A stretch of 64,000 bases of DNA from Macrocystis pyrifera (taxonomy: Eukaryota > Sar > Phaeophyceae > Laminariales > Laminariaceae), in NCBI GenBank assembly GCA_031763025.1, contig JASSKH010000006.1, positions 14,287,479-14,351,478 on the forward strand, written 5' to 3'. Position 1 is the stretch's first letter. Every line of letters begins with the position of its first letter. The position numbers were made by a program, and so were the translations under genes. This document shows positions 21,494-33,746 of this stretch, in pieces. The notes under the pieces were generated by a model. The model saw only the letters and a list, made by a program, of their open reading frames with translations. It did no database searches and had not been told where the DNA came from.

Positions 21494-21990
21494 TGACCGT
21501 TGGATCAGAGGGCTGTCCGCTGGATCGGAGGTGATGAACGTGGGATCACGGTGGTAGTCGTTGAATCATAGTGAAGTCTGTTGGACCTGAGTGATGGGCC
21601 GTTGGATCAGAGTAATGGCCAAGCGGTACGCCGATAGTAGTATCAACGGGTATGATGGGGTCGGCGACCGAGCAACTGCTGGACCAGAGCGGGGACCGTT
21701 GGATCAGAGTGGTGACAGCTGGACCAGACGGATAGCCGCTGGATCAGGGTGGTAGCAGCTGGACCAACGGGATGACCGTTGGGGAAGATTGATGACCGTG
21801 GGAGCAAAGTGATGACCATTGAACCAGAAGGATGGCAGATGGACCAGAGCGATTTCTCGGGAAAGTACTTCCGCTTCGTCATCCGTATCATCCTCAAGAT
21901 GATTATTGGGACAGATTGATGACCGTTGGGGTAGATTGGGGACCGTTGAACAAGCGCGGTGACAGATGGACCAGAGCGATTTCTTGGAAT
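21475..21990 (+). repeat. degenerate ~22-bp minisatellite starting inside the last codons of the coiled-coil gene
   Basis: Units such as GTTGGACCAGAGTGATGACC recur with substitutions and length changes through about 21990. The first unit supplies the final residues VGPE and the stop codon. Confidence 0.75.
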
Positions 21991-24900
21991 ATTGCTTCAG
22001 TCTCGTCGTTCGCATCATTCTCCGGCTTTTGGCGCTTAGGCCTATGAATAGCCTACTTATAACTTTGAGGTTAGGGCTTGCGCCAAGCTAATTGCACTTG
22101 AGCCCATTGAAGTCTATTGCAATAAATAGCCTATGGATAGCTTGAGGCCTGCACGCAGGAGTGTGATTCGGTAGACGGGGGGGGGGGGGGGGGGGTTGCA
22201 GGTCCGACAAAACGGCCTTTTTTCTTGCGCATGCATGTCTCTTCGTTAAGGAGGGGGGCCTCTTTAGACATTCTCTTCGTTAAGAAAGCCTCTTTGTAAA
22301 GAAAGCATAGTCACGAAGAAAGCCTCTTTGTTGACAAGTGCCCTCTGTCTTCGAGTCTACTCGATGCCTACGGGCCAGGGGGGGGGGGGGGGGGGGGGGG
22401 GGCGGCGCACTCATTTGTTGCTTGCCATGGTCATTCGACCATTGATCACGTATCCCTTTCGAGACGGAGCAGGGGAGGGTGGGTAGTCGTCGAGGCGACA
22501 TAATTTTGTACGAAATAATATGTTTTAGGTTTTCTAGCTGATGGGAAGGCGGTGGGATGGAGCGGGTGGAAGCGCGTCCGGCGTTGCCTGTACAGCAGCA
22601 GTAGTACTACTTGTGCGCTGTTAGCCCCTGTTTGTAAATTGAGCGGAGTTAGTCGCGCACGTCCTCTTTTATACTGGCGGAGTGGCTGCTTTTTTGCCTT
22701 GTATTTTGGATGTAGAGGGAGGGGTGGGCTGGGCTGGGCAAGAGGGTTGTTGTTTAGGCTTGTATGTTGAATGAAGGGGGGGTGGGGGGGGGGGGGGGGG
22801 GGGAGGGGGACCGCAACGTACCGGGTGTGTGAAGCACACTGTAGTATGTACATACTTTGGAGTATGATACAAGAGCTGGTTCATCGTTGTATGGGGCTTT
22901 GCGCCTTTGTGCTGTCTTGCTGTCCAAGGTTTGGCATGCACGCTTTTTGTTTTGCAGTGCGCGTCGAGTGGGGGGTGATAGGTAGCACGTGTGAAATACC
23001 TGGTATGTTTTATCGATGTGATGATTTCCCTTCTGTGCGGTAGGTAGGGTGAGCGCAACGCGTGTGGAGTAAAATACCTGGTACCCTGGTATGTTTTTTT
23101 TCGATGTTTTGTGAATTTTTCTGCGGTCAAGGTGGTGGTGGTGGTGTTGACCATGTGAGGTTGGGTGAGGTGCGAAAATCGTGCCGTGTTGGGTTGGGTT
23201 TTTTTTTTTGCTCTTATCCTTCTTTGCGTGGAGATGTGGCTTGCAGGCCGTGCGAATAACAGCTTAGCAAACGGTAGCTGTTGTGGTGGCCGGGGAGGTA
23301 GTGAAAAGCGCGTACTGCCGCCGACAAGCTTTGTGGCTATGACGCATGCAAGCGCTGACCTGCGGCGAAGGTGTTTGCTCGATCGGTACGCGTTGCTGGT
23401 TGGTGCATGTGGATTGGGTTGGTTTCTCGTATTCCTGCGGGCTGTCTCGTTTGTTGTCGGTTTGGACGACAATTGCAGCGCTGGGTATTAATAGTAGGGT
23501 TTTGTATGTCACACCGCGAAATGATAGCTATCATATCTATTAATAGCTGTTTACGGCATGGTATTGTTGCTACCAGGCAGGTTTTTGTCTCGCGCATGAG
23601 TGCTGCTTTGGTGGTCTTAATCGCCGGTTTGATTCTCTCCACCGCATGTTTTACAGCCACGACTGAGATGCAATACTCGTACCAGCACAAAAGGCTGCGC
23701 GTATATATATATGTATGTTTGTACCGATTGGTACTATTCATAGCAGTAATGTGTTGGTTGGCTAGTTTCGTTTTGGGTTACATGTTTCGTCCCTTTGGTC
23801 ACCGTTGCTACATATATGCAGCATCGCAGCAGCGCGCGCTTGGTTTTTTTTGTTTTGTTGTGCTTTGTTTTGTTTCGTTTTGTTTCGTTCCGCTTGTTTT
23901 AGTCTCGATTTTTGATTGGTTGGTACGGTTCTGTATGGTTTTGTTTGGTTCGGTCTGGTTCAGTATTTGTTCGGCTTAGTTTGGTTAGTTTTAAAGCGCT
24001 TTTTTTCGCCGAAGGGCGTGGCTGATAGGAGGGGGGGGGGGGGGGGACAAATCCTGAGGCACCTACTAGGAATGAAGTTGAGAAAGGGAATTCGTACGCC
24101 CCATAGTATAGCACTATAGCATGCAGTAGGTGGCGCTGACTAGAGGTTGAGGTAGAGTAAGTAGAGTAGTTGCGGTAGATGATTTCTAGGAGAGGGTAAC
24201 CAGGGGATGGAGCAAGGACTAGGAATGAAGTGCATTCACTGGGGCTGGGAATCAACCAAGTATTTTATTGTGGAGAATCGCGAGGGCCAGGAATCGATTT
24301 TCTCAAGTATTCGGTGGGGCATCGCTAGGAATGATAGGCACAGCCAAATACCTTTCTTTCTAAAGAAAGAGAAAAGATTGGATGCTACCTTACTTCACGA
24401 TTCCGGACTACGACACATGTCGACCAAGAATTTTCCACCAATCAGAAATTCCAACCTACCACTAAAAGTAGACCAACTGGTACATGCTTTGGCACAAACT
24501 GCCGCTGGCATTATTGTCAGGGCTCCCGCGATAATCTCGGGGGTGTGAGTGAGAGAGTGGACACGAGATAAACACGCGCCGGTAGGGTGCCGCGGGGGAG
24601 GTCTGAGGGGGGGAGGAGGGAGCTGTGGATCGTGACAAACACTTTGCGCTGTATTGTCAGGTAGGAACTTGGCCGCTGGGGTTTGCGCCCGTACAGAGCT
24701 AACTGAGCTCACGGTTGTTTCTTGAAGTCGCGCCTGGACGTGCGTGCGGATGGCTCACTCCACCCGCCGCCTGCTCGGGGCGACGACGCCGTTTCTCCCT
24801 CCCTCCGTTCCTCCCTCTGGTTAGTGGCTAGTGACCGCCGCGATTTGCGTCAAGGCTTGCCATGTGTTTGGTCCCACCCATCGCGGCATGATTGATGTTG

Positions 24901-26827
24901 TGCTTGGAGGGTCGCAAGGGTTGAAGAACCCTTTTGACCACTGCAAGAAAAAAATCCCACACTAATAGTAAGTAATTTGATCCCCAAGTTGTGGCGGCGG
25001 TGTTAGTGACTGTAGGTCGGAACGCGGTGCTTTTTCGGGCGGCGGTGATGGTGATGGTGATGGTGATGGTGGTAGTGGTTGCCTTCCCTGCGCTAGTTGT
25101 GCTGTCCAAGTAGTTTTAAGTGCTTTTGTTTGGCGGTGGAATATACTATTTTTACAGCAGCTATTATTGCTGTCACGGCAACATCAGCTACGATACACAA
25201 GTATGTCGTAGAGTAGTAGGCCTCGTGGCAGGCGGGAAAGCTGTCAGTGAGCGAGTGAACGACGCACCAGGTACTGATTATCGTGGTGGTGGTGGTGGTG
25301 GTGGTAGTGGTGGTGGTGTAGAGAGAAGATGACCCCGGTATCGTTTTGTGGACGTTTCGTCTCATGGACGGGGGGGGCGGGGGGGCTGGAGGCAATAGGG
25401 CTGTTGTCCGCGTCAGCGCAGCAATTAGCGTGGCGTGGCGTGCTGGCCAAAGTCGAAATAATAACCGCTAAAAAAGTTATAAGTTTTTTTAGTTACCAAG
25501 GATGTATGCACGTAGTAGCTGAAACGGTATACACTCTATTCTGGACGTGCCCGGGTATTTACCCGGGTAACCAGGTTTGGCGCCACGGTGCCCCAGAGCA
25601 TATTCCCTACTTCGCACACCCTCTTGCAAGTTTACGAAAAGAAAGGCGTATTTTTTGCAGCCACGTCAATACCCACCTGGCTACCTGGGAGGTGCTTGCT
25701 GACGGTGGCGAAGTAGTGTGATCAGGCTTTGTTTCTGTTCGTGGATGCTCAATCCGGTCGGTTCGGGTGGTACGGTAGCGTTTGACTCTTTTTAGTTTTG
25801 TCGTGTGCTTTTCGTGCATTACGTTGTGCTTTTCTTCTGTGGGTTTTTTCATCTGTCTAGGGTCTGTTTTTATTTCGCACACGCGCGTTGACGGCAGGTA
25901 GGTATTAATAGTAAGCGTTGTTACTGCTTCTAGTGATGATGCTGATGCTGATATACACCTCATCCCCCCCCTCACCCCGCTGCGCAACGTAAGGGATCGC
26001 CCAAATGTTGAAGGTGTCTCTATTAGGAGTAGGAACGGTGCTCCGTCTTGAAAGGGATGCGTGGTCAATGGTCAAAGGACTAGAGGCGAGCAACAAATGA
26101 GTACGCCCAACCCCCCCCTGCGCAGCTTGCCTAGCTGGGGAAGTACCCATTTTATTAAAATCCATAATATTGATACCTGGTATAATAATATGATAAATGA
26201 TGTGCTCACGTTTGTGATTGATGGAAGTCGACGAGCAGTGGGATAAAATGCTGAACTGAATGGAACCTCTGAACCGGGGGGCAACGAGGGTAGACATACT
26301 GAACCTGTTACCGCTACTGCTTGTCCGCAAGGTCGCTGAGCACAAAGCTCCCGTGCAAGAGCTTGTAACCAATTCGGTCAAAGCGAGAGTACACCACAAT
26401 AAAAATAAACCTACCACTGTGCGCATGAAGTACACACGATCCCCACAATGAAAAGAGAAACGAACCAGAATGAACAGTGAGATTTCTTCTCGAATTACAA
26501 AAAGAAATATCAATTCCTTTTTTTTTTTTTACTATTACGTTTATTGTTCAGTTGTTTTAGTATATATACCCCCCTTTTTTGGGACTAAAAAGTGACGCGC
26601 CGTTTCTGTTTTTTTTTTTTTCGGATCCCCTTAAAATTAGTGTTTTTTTCGGGTAAATAAATGTAATGATACCTGGTGCGTACGTACGTATGGGTTCTTC
26701 GTACGTACCAGGTAGTGTTTAAAATAATGCTCGTAGTGGTGTTTCGAGAATGTCATTCATGTCCAAAAAACGGTATGATGGTGGCGTTTCGAGCGTCATT
26801 TGAAGGTATAGGGGAAATCCCCCGCAC
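21991..26827. other. spacer without a convincing gene
   Basis: Contains long G tracts near 22177-22195, 22379-22402, 22783-22802 and 24030-24047. A poly(G)-headed element of the second subfamily is at 22379-22475 and a minus-strand copy is at 26035-26125. T-rich and TTTTGTTTTG-rich DNA covers 23820-23990 and GGTGAT/GGTGGT microsatellites lie at 25040-25075 and 25272-25320. Segments 24395-24560 and 25550-25710 are open on one or both strands with somewhat coding-like composition, but no start, splice or homology signal supports a gene. Confidence 0.4.
22379..22475 (-). mobile_element. poly(G)-headed element, second subfamily
   Basis: G24 then CACTCATTTGTTGCTTGCC, GGTCATTCGACCATTGATC and CCCTTTCGAGACGGAGC. 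Other members: 26035-26125 (minus, followed by CCCCCCC), 29785-29855, 58645-58700 (minus) and 32785-32840 (weak). Confidence 0.6.
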
Positions 26828-27010
26828 TAGTGTTGGTAAGCAACTATAATAAGCATGCTTAATCACGTTTTTTGTGGGTAGCAACTCCCTGTGAACTCGC
26901 TTAATCACAGAACTTGCTAAATAAGCAAAAAAGCATGCTTAATCAAGTAACTTTTCCCCAGATAAGCAACAATCAAAGCAAGCCCTTTTTGAAGTTGCTT
27001 ACCAACACTA
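26828..27010. mobile_element. hAT-type MITE with 8-bp target duplication
   Basis: Inverted ends TAGTGTTGGTAAGCAAC / GTTGCTTACCAACACTA fit the YARNG start typical of hAT elements. The flanks are CCCCGCAC and CCCCGCAT, an 8-bp duplication with one mismatch. The interior has further AAGCATGCTTAATCA palindromes, and the element is 183 bp without an ORF. Only this copy was noticed in the window. Confidence 0.8.
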
Positions 27011-27458
27011 CCCCGCATGAGTGAGTGAAGCACCTTACATCGACAGCGCTCGTTCACCAACAGCACCGCCGCTGCTGTAGAACGGTGAAAACCAACCTGA
27101 ACCGAGTAGATATGAGTCTGTGTGCTGCGTGAGGTTTGGGGCCAGATCACCATACACAACCGCGGCGGTCCCTTCAGCTGCCGATACGAAGTGCTTAATT
27201 TTTTTTATAATAATAAAAAATATGATGTATGTACGTCTGCGGTGAGTTCGACTGATTAAATCGTCGATACTCAACTTTGCAAGCTGCGTATAATAATACG
27301 TACGCCTCGTCTATTATACCCCATTTTTTAACTGAATTATAGAAGTTGTGCGATAAGCCGTTCGCGCGTGTTCTAAATCTAAGTCCTTGTTAAGGATGTA
27401 GGTCAGTGACTCAATCCCCTGCCCGGATGCTACCCAGGTCAACAGGACAATTATCTTC

Positions 27459-27579
27459 TTGCGGGGGACCATACATGGTAAATATAAGACCTAACGGTAC
27501 ACACAAAAAGACCTATATATTTCCCTATTTTTACGAACAATGTTTGGTCCAAATTTAATATGTATGGTCCCTCGTAATA
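27459..27579. mobile_element. TTACGGGGG MITE, longer-TIR variant
   Basis: Has ACCATACATGGTAAAT and ATTTAATATGTATGGT in the arms, an extra ATGT also present in the right arm of the 55408 copy. Possibly a subfamily. Confidence 0.7.
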
Positions 27580-28981
27580 ATCATTCTGCGCACTGATACT
27601 GCTGTGTAATCCGAACAAGGGAGAGTAATATGACGTTGCAACATGTTGAAATGTTTTTTTCGGACCAAGCAACTTTACAAATATTGATTGAATGATGTTG
27701 AGTTGTTGTACGAGATGGATGGCGTTATTGGGGTGCGAATGTCCGCTACACCCGTAAAAAAGCGCGGAAAAATACTGATATACCAGGTATACCGTTTTCG
27801 CGTTGATTTTCGGCGTCAACGATATGCATGCATGTGTTGTCTTGCTGTTCCCTAGGAGGAGGTGCTTAATTAATAATTATGCTTTAAGGTTGGATGGATG
27901 ACACACGGATTAATTTCGAATTTGGCGACCGCGCACGCCAGCCATTTTTTTTTCTTTTCCTGGTTCGCATGTATGTATATATTTTTTCTTCAGACCTGGT
28001 CATTTTTTTCTGTCAATTTCGTATTTTCCGCAGCAGTTATACAGTCAGTACAATTTCCAGTATAATAGGGGCAGATCAAACATGCCAACATACGGAAAAG
28101 GTCACACCTCCTGATAAAAAACGGTTACCGCTGCGGGGTATGTATTTCAAGAGAGCTTGCATTCAGCCCAATATTTGTGTCTACGTATATTACGGCAGTA
28201 AACCTTTTTTTTACCCAGATCTCCAAGGACATTAAACAAATAAAAAAAAGGTATTATAGCGCCGCAACCTACCTGTGGTACTCACCAACACGCACAGACA
28301 CGCGTGCCTTCTTGGGTGTTTTACCATCCCGTAAGTAATTATACTTTGCTGTGTTTATGTCGTTTTAACGGCCCCTAATCCATACATATGCATAACAACT
28401 TCGTGGCGCTCGTGCTTCAGCCTAGGTAACGTTAGGGGCTTGCACCGGCCGACATGCAACTAAGTAAGTGGTTGGCATTGTCGCTGGTTTCAGTGTTTGC
28501 GCTTTTCAGGGGGGGTGGGGGTTCCGTCAAGTATTCAGTAGGTCTGATCGGTAACATCTGCAACGAGGAGTATTGGTATGTGGATAGGTATTAACACTAC
28601 TTCGCGGTATACAAAAAAATCGGTTCAAGTAGGAAACGTGTGTCACGATACTTTGTCGGAGGGAAAAAATAAACACTAAAAATAGTTGATACTGGTAGTA
28701 TATGATTGGAAAAAAATGCTGCACATACATTTATAGTCAGATGGCAAATTACATATTAATAATAATGCTGACGGTAAACGAGGAAACGTATTTCAACATT
28801 TTTTCAACACCTGCTACCTGGTCTAATTGATTTAAGCGGAATTAATAGGAATACAAGGAGAAATGTCAATTCACTTTGTTTGTCATAACAAGGAAGGCGT
28901 GCTTCACAAACGGCGTGTCTTTCTTACTCGTCGCGGGTGTGGTGCCTTCCCTCCACTGCCGATACATGCTCGTACCGGTAC

Positions 28982-29099
28982 CCACCCAGAAGCCGTCCCA
29001 TGACAAAAAACACTGAACGCGAGGCTACACCTTCAAGAAGCCACCCAGAAGGCGTCCCATGATGAACCACACTGAACGCGAGGCCACACCTTCAAGAAC
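28982..29099 (+). repeat. two-copy 59-bp tandem repeat
   Basis: CCACCCAGAAG starts at 28982 and again at 29041. The copies differ at a few positions. Confidence 0.8.
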
Positions 29100-29207
29100 A
29101 AACGAAGAAAAGCCTGCAAGCACCCCGTCACGTGCCGGGCCCGGGTACGCCGACACGCCGACAGACATAATAAGCTCGTGACGCTCGTATATACACAGGG
29201 GGTCAGG

Positions 29208-29240
<33 letters not shown>

Positions 29241-29629
29241 CACAATGTGTGAGCGTAAAAAAAAATCCTCGCGGGGACACTGAACAGTGTATGTAGCACA
29301 GAACACCACTACTACGCGTACCGGATTGAGAGGTTGCCGACACCGACACCTCTTCGTGAGCTTTGTCTCTCACTACTAATAGGATATTCTTGTACCCACA
29401 TCGTGCAAGGGGCGAGGGGGGTCCTCACCACATGTGTAGCTGTAGATACAGCGCCAACCACACAAGCGGCGATCCCCAGACCTACCCCGAGCTCCCACGC
29501 ACCTCAGCAGCAGTGCTAGCGACTCCCAACCTACAACCTCACAAACGTACTAGTGAGAACATCCTTAAGGCAACCAGGAAACCAAGAAAAAAAAAAGACA
29601 TCCGAAACAAGGTCAAGAGTCAAAAGACA

Positions 29630-29855
29630 AGGGGGGGGGGCGGGGAGGAGGGGGGTACTCACGTCATGCATGGCTGTAGTCGTGCATAACCATAGACCAT
29701 CGAATCCGTACAGTGCCAGGGCAGAGCATGTCGGGATTTCACCGATCTGGCAGGCATTGCTTGCACCAGACAAGGGTGAGGGGTTGTACTCATTGGTTGC
29801 TTTCTTTGGTCATTTGACCATTGACAACGCATCCCTTTCGAGACCGAGCTAATGA
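29630..29855 (-). mobile_element. two poly(G)-headed elements of different subfamilies side by side
   Basis: 29630-29770 belongs to the GTCGTATGACC family (CATGCATGGCTGTAGTCG). 29785-29855 belongs to the second subfamily (GTACTCATTGGTTGCTTTC...TTTGACCATTGACAACGC...CCCTTTCGAGACCGAGC). Both start with GTACTCA after G-rich DNA. Confidence 0.6.
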
Positions 29856-30426
29856 CTGACCGTGCTTATCGTACTACCAGTTACCGCTGTACCCACATCA
29901 CCTAAGTCATGGGTTCACTGGGAGTCTTTCAAGTTGTACCCCCCCCCCCCCCCCCCTTTGTCGAAAACACTTTAGCACTGGAAATTTTTCAAGACTTCCC
30001 CTACCATTACCAAGAAAAAAAAGAAAAAAAAAATGTACTGGTATTTTTTAGACTCCCCCCCAGTCACTATACAAAAAAAAAAAAAACTACGGGATCTCCT
30101 GGAGGGAGTCCGCCTCGAAGGCACGCACCCGTACCTTCCAACACTAACTTATCAGCAACCGGAGGCTGCGAAGAATACCCCCCCCGCGCTACCACCACCA
30201 TCATACCTACCACGAAGAACGTACCACTAGTACAGGTGGGCATATGTAATAAGAATCAGGACCCACGACGGGCCCGAACACCAAGTACCTCCCCATGTTT
30301 ACACACGATATTCGGCACGGACCACTATGTATGTTTCCCCGTATAAAAATACTCCTTGCTTCTTTTGCTATGCTGACATGGCTGTATCGTACTCGACTGG
30401 GTCATATTTTGCTCTTGAAACTCGAG

Positions 30427-32740
30427 CCGGCGACAGTGGTGGATGCGTTCGCGGATTGCGTGGACGCCGCCTCTGCGCGTCTCAACGCCGCGGCGCGCAT
30501 CCGTTCTCGCCTGTCCGACAGCTCCCCCTGCCGGTCGCCGCTGGATATCGAGGAGCCCCCGGACCCCGCCAGGGACATGCCTGACCCTGTGGGTTAAATC
30601 ACGCAGCAGTGTGTTGAACAAGTTTATTAGTATTAATAACTAACACGCGTGCTATTACGAGGGTACATAGTTAATAGGACCTATGATATACATAAAAACC
30701 TATGTATTTACCTATTTTTACTAACAAAATTTGGTCCCGTTAACTATGGACCCCCGTAATAGCACGTTCGTAAGGACGCCCCTGTTAACAAGTTCATGAG
30801 CCCGTGCCTATCAACCATCTTGGGAATCAGGGATAAAAAAGTGAAAAATACAGCAAAAACGGCCACCACTGCGTGATTGAGGGACGCTATCATAAAATAC
30901 TATGGTTTTTGTCCGAGTTACAGTGGTTGGTTGCAAGGAGTCGTGCGGCACGGGCGCAGCATACCCTTACCCATACTGCTTGGCGCTGACGCTGCTCTAT
31001 AACCCGTGGACGGTTCAATGGTTGGGGACATGAAATGTATCGTTGTTTCGGTCGCTACCTTCAACAACCAGAGAGGGGTTGAACACGTTCAGAACCATAT
31101 ACGCGCCTATTGACACGATTCTAAGTACATGCCTACCAGCACGCTACTAAACATACGTCTAATAACGAATACCAGGTTAGTATACACACGTCCGTCATAA
31201 AACACACACGCTTATCTTACTATTACGGGGGACCATAGTATTTAGGACCAGATATTGGTAGAAAAAATAGGTATAGATATAGATTTTGGTGTGTACCGTA
31301 GGTTCTATTAACTAGGGCCCCCCGGAATAGCCCGCCTGAGACTATCAGATTTCATACAGAGGGGAAATTGACCGTAAACAGTGACGATACATTAATAGCA
31401 ACAACGGCATGGCCACCGCGGGATAGTAAGGAGGATGATACAATGGTTGGTGCCCGAGTTACAATGGTTGAATGCAAGGGGTCGTACGGCGCGGCCGCAA
31501 CATGATCTCCCTGCACGGCTAGTCACAAGCTGCTCGCAGACGATTGATGGCACCCAAAGCTATGATTGTTTCGGTCGCTATTTTCAACATCCGAAGGTGT
31601 GAGCACGTTGATAATACATACGTACATGCATACATTCTCCCATTGACACGTTTCTATCAAAACGTTTCTAAAAAAACCCGCCTGTCGACACGTTACTGAA
31701 CACACGCCAATTAGTACGTTACTATACGCACGCCCATTACTACGGGGGACCATAGTAAATAGGACCTACAGTGTACACAAAAACCTATATATATTTCCCT
31801 ATTTTTGCTAACAATATTTGGTGCTATTTACTATGGTACCCCTTAATAGCACGATATTTAGCACACGCGTTCATTAAAAACGTGTACAACACTCGCCTGA
31901 TATCACGCTACGACATACACGCCTATTAACATGCGCCTATTTGTGACATACCAGGTATCAATATACTGATCAACACACGCCCAACAACCTGCTAACCATA
32001 ATAGAGACGGCTCTACAAACACGTCAACAAAAACGCGCACGGCTAGCAGGGACGTGTCAATAGGAACGTGTCAATAGGAACGCGTGTGGTTCGTAATGTG
32101 TTCATAGGCGCGTGTCTTTAGCAACGTGTCGACAGGCCCGTGTATCTGAACGTGTTACTAGGCGCGTCTCTTCACTGACGCGTTCATCTACAAGACTGCC
32201 GTGTATTTATGGAAGCGCTTAGGGCGTGGCAGGGATAACACAGGTCAGCTAACAGATGGTGATGAACGTGGATATCCCGAGGACGACATTCTAGCGTTGA
32301 CATTCTCGTTGAAGTTCTTTTGACAATGATAACAACGTCGTTGTGTTTACGCATCTTGCGGTTTGGCTTCGACTCAACGCCCCCCGACATCCTGACCACC
32401 TACCTCATTAAAAATATATCATAATTACGACATTACGACTCTCACCTTCTTTCACGTGTCACCTTACCTTACCATATCCTTACATACAATCAGTCAACAG
32501 AACACAAATCCACACCAACCAGCGGACCGGTGCATAAGGCATCAGTATTGACACACCTTGGAAGGCGCTTTGACTTCGACCCCCCGCCCCCCCTCCCCCG
32601 CAGCCGAGACGCTCGACCTTCCCGGCGGCGCCACGACCGTGTATCCCGAGCTCGACGATCCTCTACCGTCATTCACGGGCGCGTCTCCCAGCATGCCCTG
32701 CGGCATCAAACAGGAGAACCAAGAACCTGATAAGGGGTGA
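30427..32740 (+). CDS. 3' two exons of an unrecognised gene
   Basis: Exon A is about 30427-30592: after AAACTCGAG it reads PATVVDAFADCVDAASARLN, then AARIRSRLSDSSPCRS and an acidic, proline-rich end (DIEEPPDPARDMPDPV). Its donor G|GTTAAA leaves phase 1. Exon B is 32602-32740: after a CCCTCCCCCGCAG acceptor, its first two bases complete an Ala codon and the frame reads ETLDLPGGATTVYPELDD to a stop after QENQEPDKG. Both exons are GC-rich in an AT-rich setting and the phases agree. A CGACAG acceptor at 30436 is an alternative 5' end for exon A. The intron contains three MITEs. Upstream exons are not identified and no family is recognised. The peptide is Ala/Asp-rich and probably partly helical, then disordered. 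Confidence 0.5.
30653..30761. mobile_element. TTACGGGGG MITE, 60 bp after exon A of the 30427-32740 gene
   Basis: Complete copy. The left flank ACACGCGTGC is the same as that of 12118-12226 (CACGCGTGC), so the two may share flanking sequence. Confidence 0.8.
31221..31329. mobile_element. TTACGGGGG MITE
   Basis: Diverged centre and right end (CCCCCCGGAATA). Confidence 0.75.
31738..31848. mobile_element. TTACGGGGG MITE
   Basis: Left end TTACTACGGGGGACC, right end GGTACCCCTTAATA. Intron of the 30427-32740 gene. Confidence 0.75.
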
Positions 32741-33049
32741 TGCGGTTGGGGTAAAGAGGGCAAGGTGGGGGTGAGGAACGGAGGGGGGGGGGTATCGTTG
32801 CTTGCCTGGGTCGTTTCGATCACGCACTCCTTAGGAGACGAGACAGGAGGCATGCAAACAATCACTGGTCTACAAGCAGCGCTAAAGTTAACACGAGCAC
32901 AAAAAAGAGACACCGGACTCGAAGGAATTCTGCAGACGCTTGTCGTCCGAAACTAGTGGTAAGCGGTAAACAGGGAATGACGACGACTACATCCTCGTAG
33001 AGCAGTCGGCACGGTAGCAGCCTGACGGTTGAGGTCAAACGTGCGATGC

Positions 33050-33715
33050 TTAGCTTGACCGCACCCCAAACGAAAACCACTCTCTCGCCCCGCTCAGCGC
33101 AGCCCTCCCTCCCTCCCTCCCTCCTCCCTCCTCCCTCCCTTGCCTCCCTCTCTCCCTCCCTCCGCTCCTTTCCGTCCAACGGTTGTCCACACCGGAATCC
33201 TTATCCCCATCCGCCCGCGCGCCTCCCCACACTGAACTCCTTCCTATTTAGGACCTTTACAACTACATCTGCTTTAAGGGGAAAAGGGGCAAGGACAGTT
33301 CTTCCAGGCAAATACTACTGTAGCTCGGACAGATCGTCGCTTCCCATAAACAGTTTCATCATCTAGATATTTCACATTTTAAGGCAGATCTGTTTTCGGT
33401 CATACATGATCTAGCTCATGTTGCCGGTGGGAGCTGAGCTGTGTAGTCTGCATCATCTAGCACATGGTTCCTGGGTTGGATCTGTACTACCTCGTATGCA
33501 GATACCGCACAATCTATCACAAGGGCAGGTGAGAAACTAGATTATCTAAATCATGATCTATCTGATCTGTACGTTATCTACCATGTCCGGGGTGTGGAAT
33601 GGTTCACCCCTTTACAGTTGAATCATAGGACAGCTGCACCCACCCCACATATCGGGAGAAAACCACGAGGATGATAGAATTCGAAACAATCCTTCAGTCC
33701 TAAAAGCTTCAAGAA

Positions 33716-33746
<31 letters not shown>

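Larger units (their letters stand above)
27011..30426. other. spacer or upstream intron, no convincing gene
   Basis: Holds a MITE variant at 27459-27579, a two-copy 59-bp tandem repeat at 28982-29099, C tracts at about 29209-29239 and 29939-29956, and poly(G)-headed repeats at 29630-29770 and 29785-29855. The 5' exons of the gene at 30427-32740 could lie here but none is recognisable. Confidence 0.4.
30593..32601 (+). other. intron between exons A and B of the 30427-32740 gene
   Basis: AT-rich with three MITE copies (30653-30761, 31221-31329, 31738-31848). Segments 30895-30975 and 31440-31510 are similar (TCCGAGTTACAGTGGTTG...CAAGGAGTCGTGCGGC versus CCCGAGTTACAATGGTTG...CAAGGGGTCGTACGGC), indicating an older duplicated element. 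The 31960-32200 stretch repeats ACGTGT/ACGCGT words in a degenerate array. Confidence 0.5.

Noticed and set aside
22446..23472. Long minus-strand open frames rich in Pro, Thr and His
   Set aside because: They span G/C homopolymers and repeats and have simple-sequence composition, with no splice or start signals and no domain.
24395..24712. Overlapping open frames on both strands (around ALAQTAAGIIVRAPAIISG)
   Set aside because: Suggestive peptide but no acceptor/donor pair, start or homologue recognised; not enough for a gene call.
25329..25721. A 130-residue plus-strand frame (VWRHGAPEHIPYFAHP region)
   Set aside because: Starts in a repeat-rich G tract, has no splice context in phase and matches no family I know.
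29025..29309. Poly-Gly open frames on the minus strand
   Set aside because: They arise from translating a C tract; no coding signal on either side of the tract.
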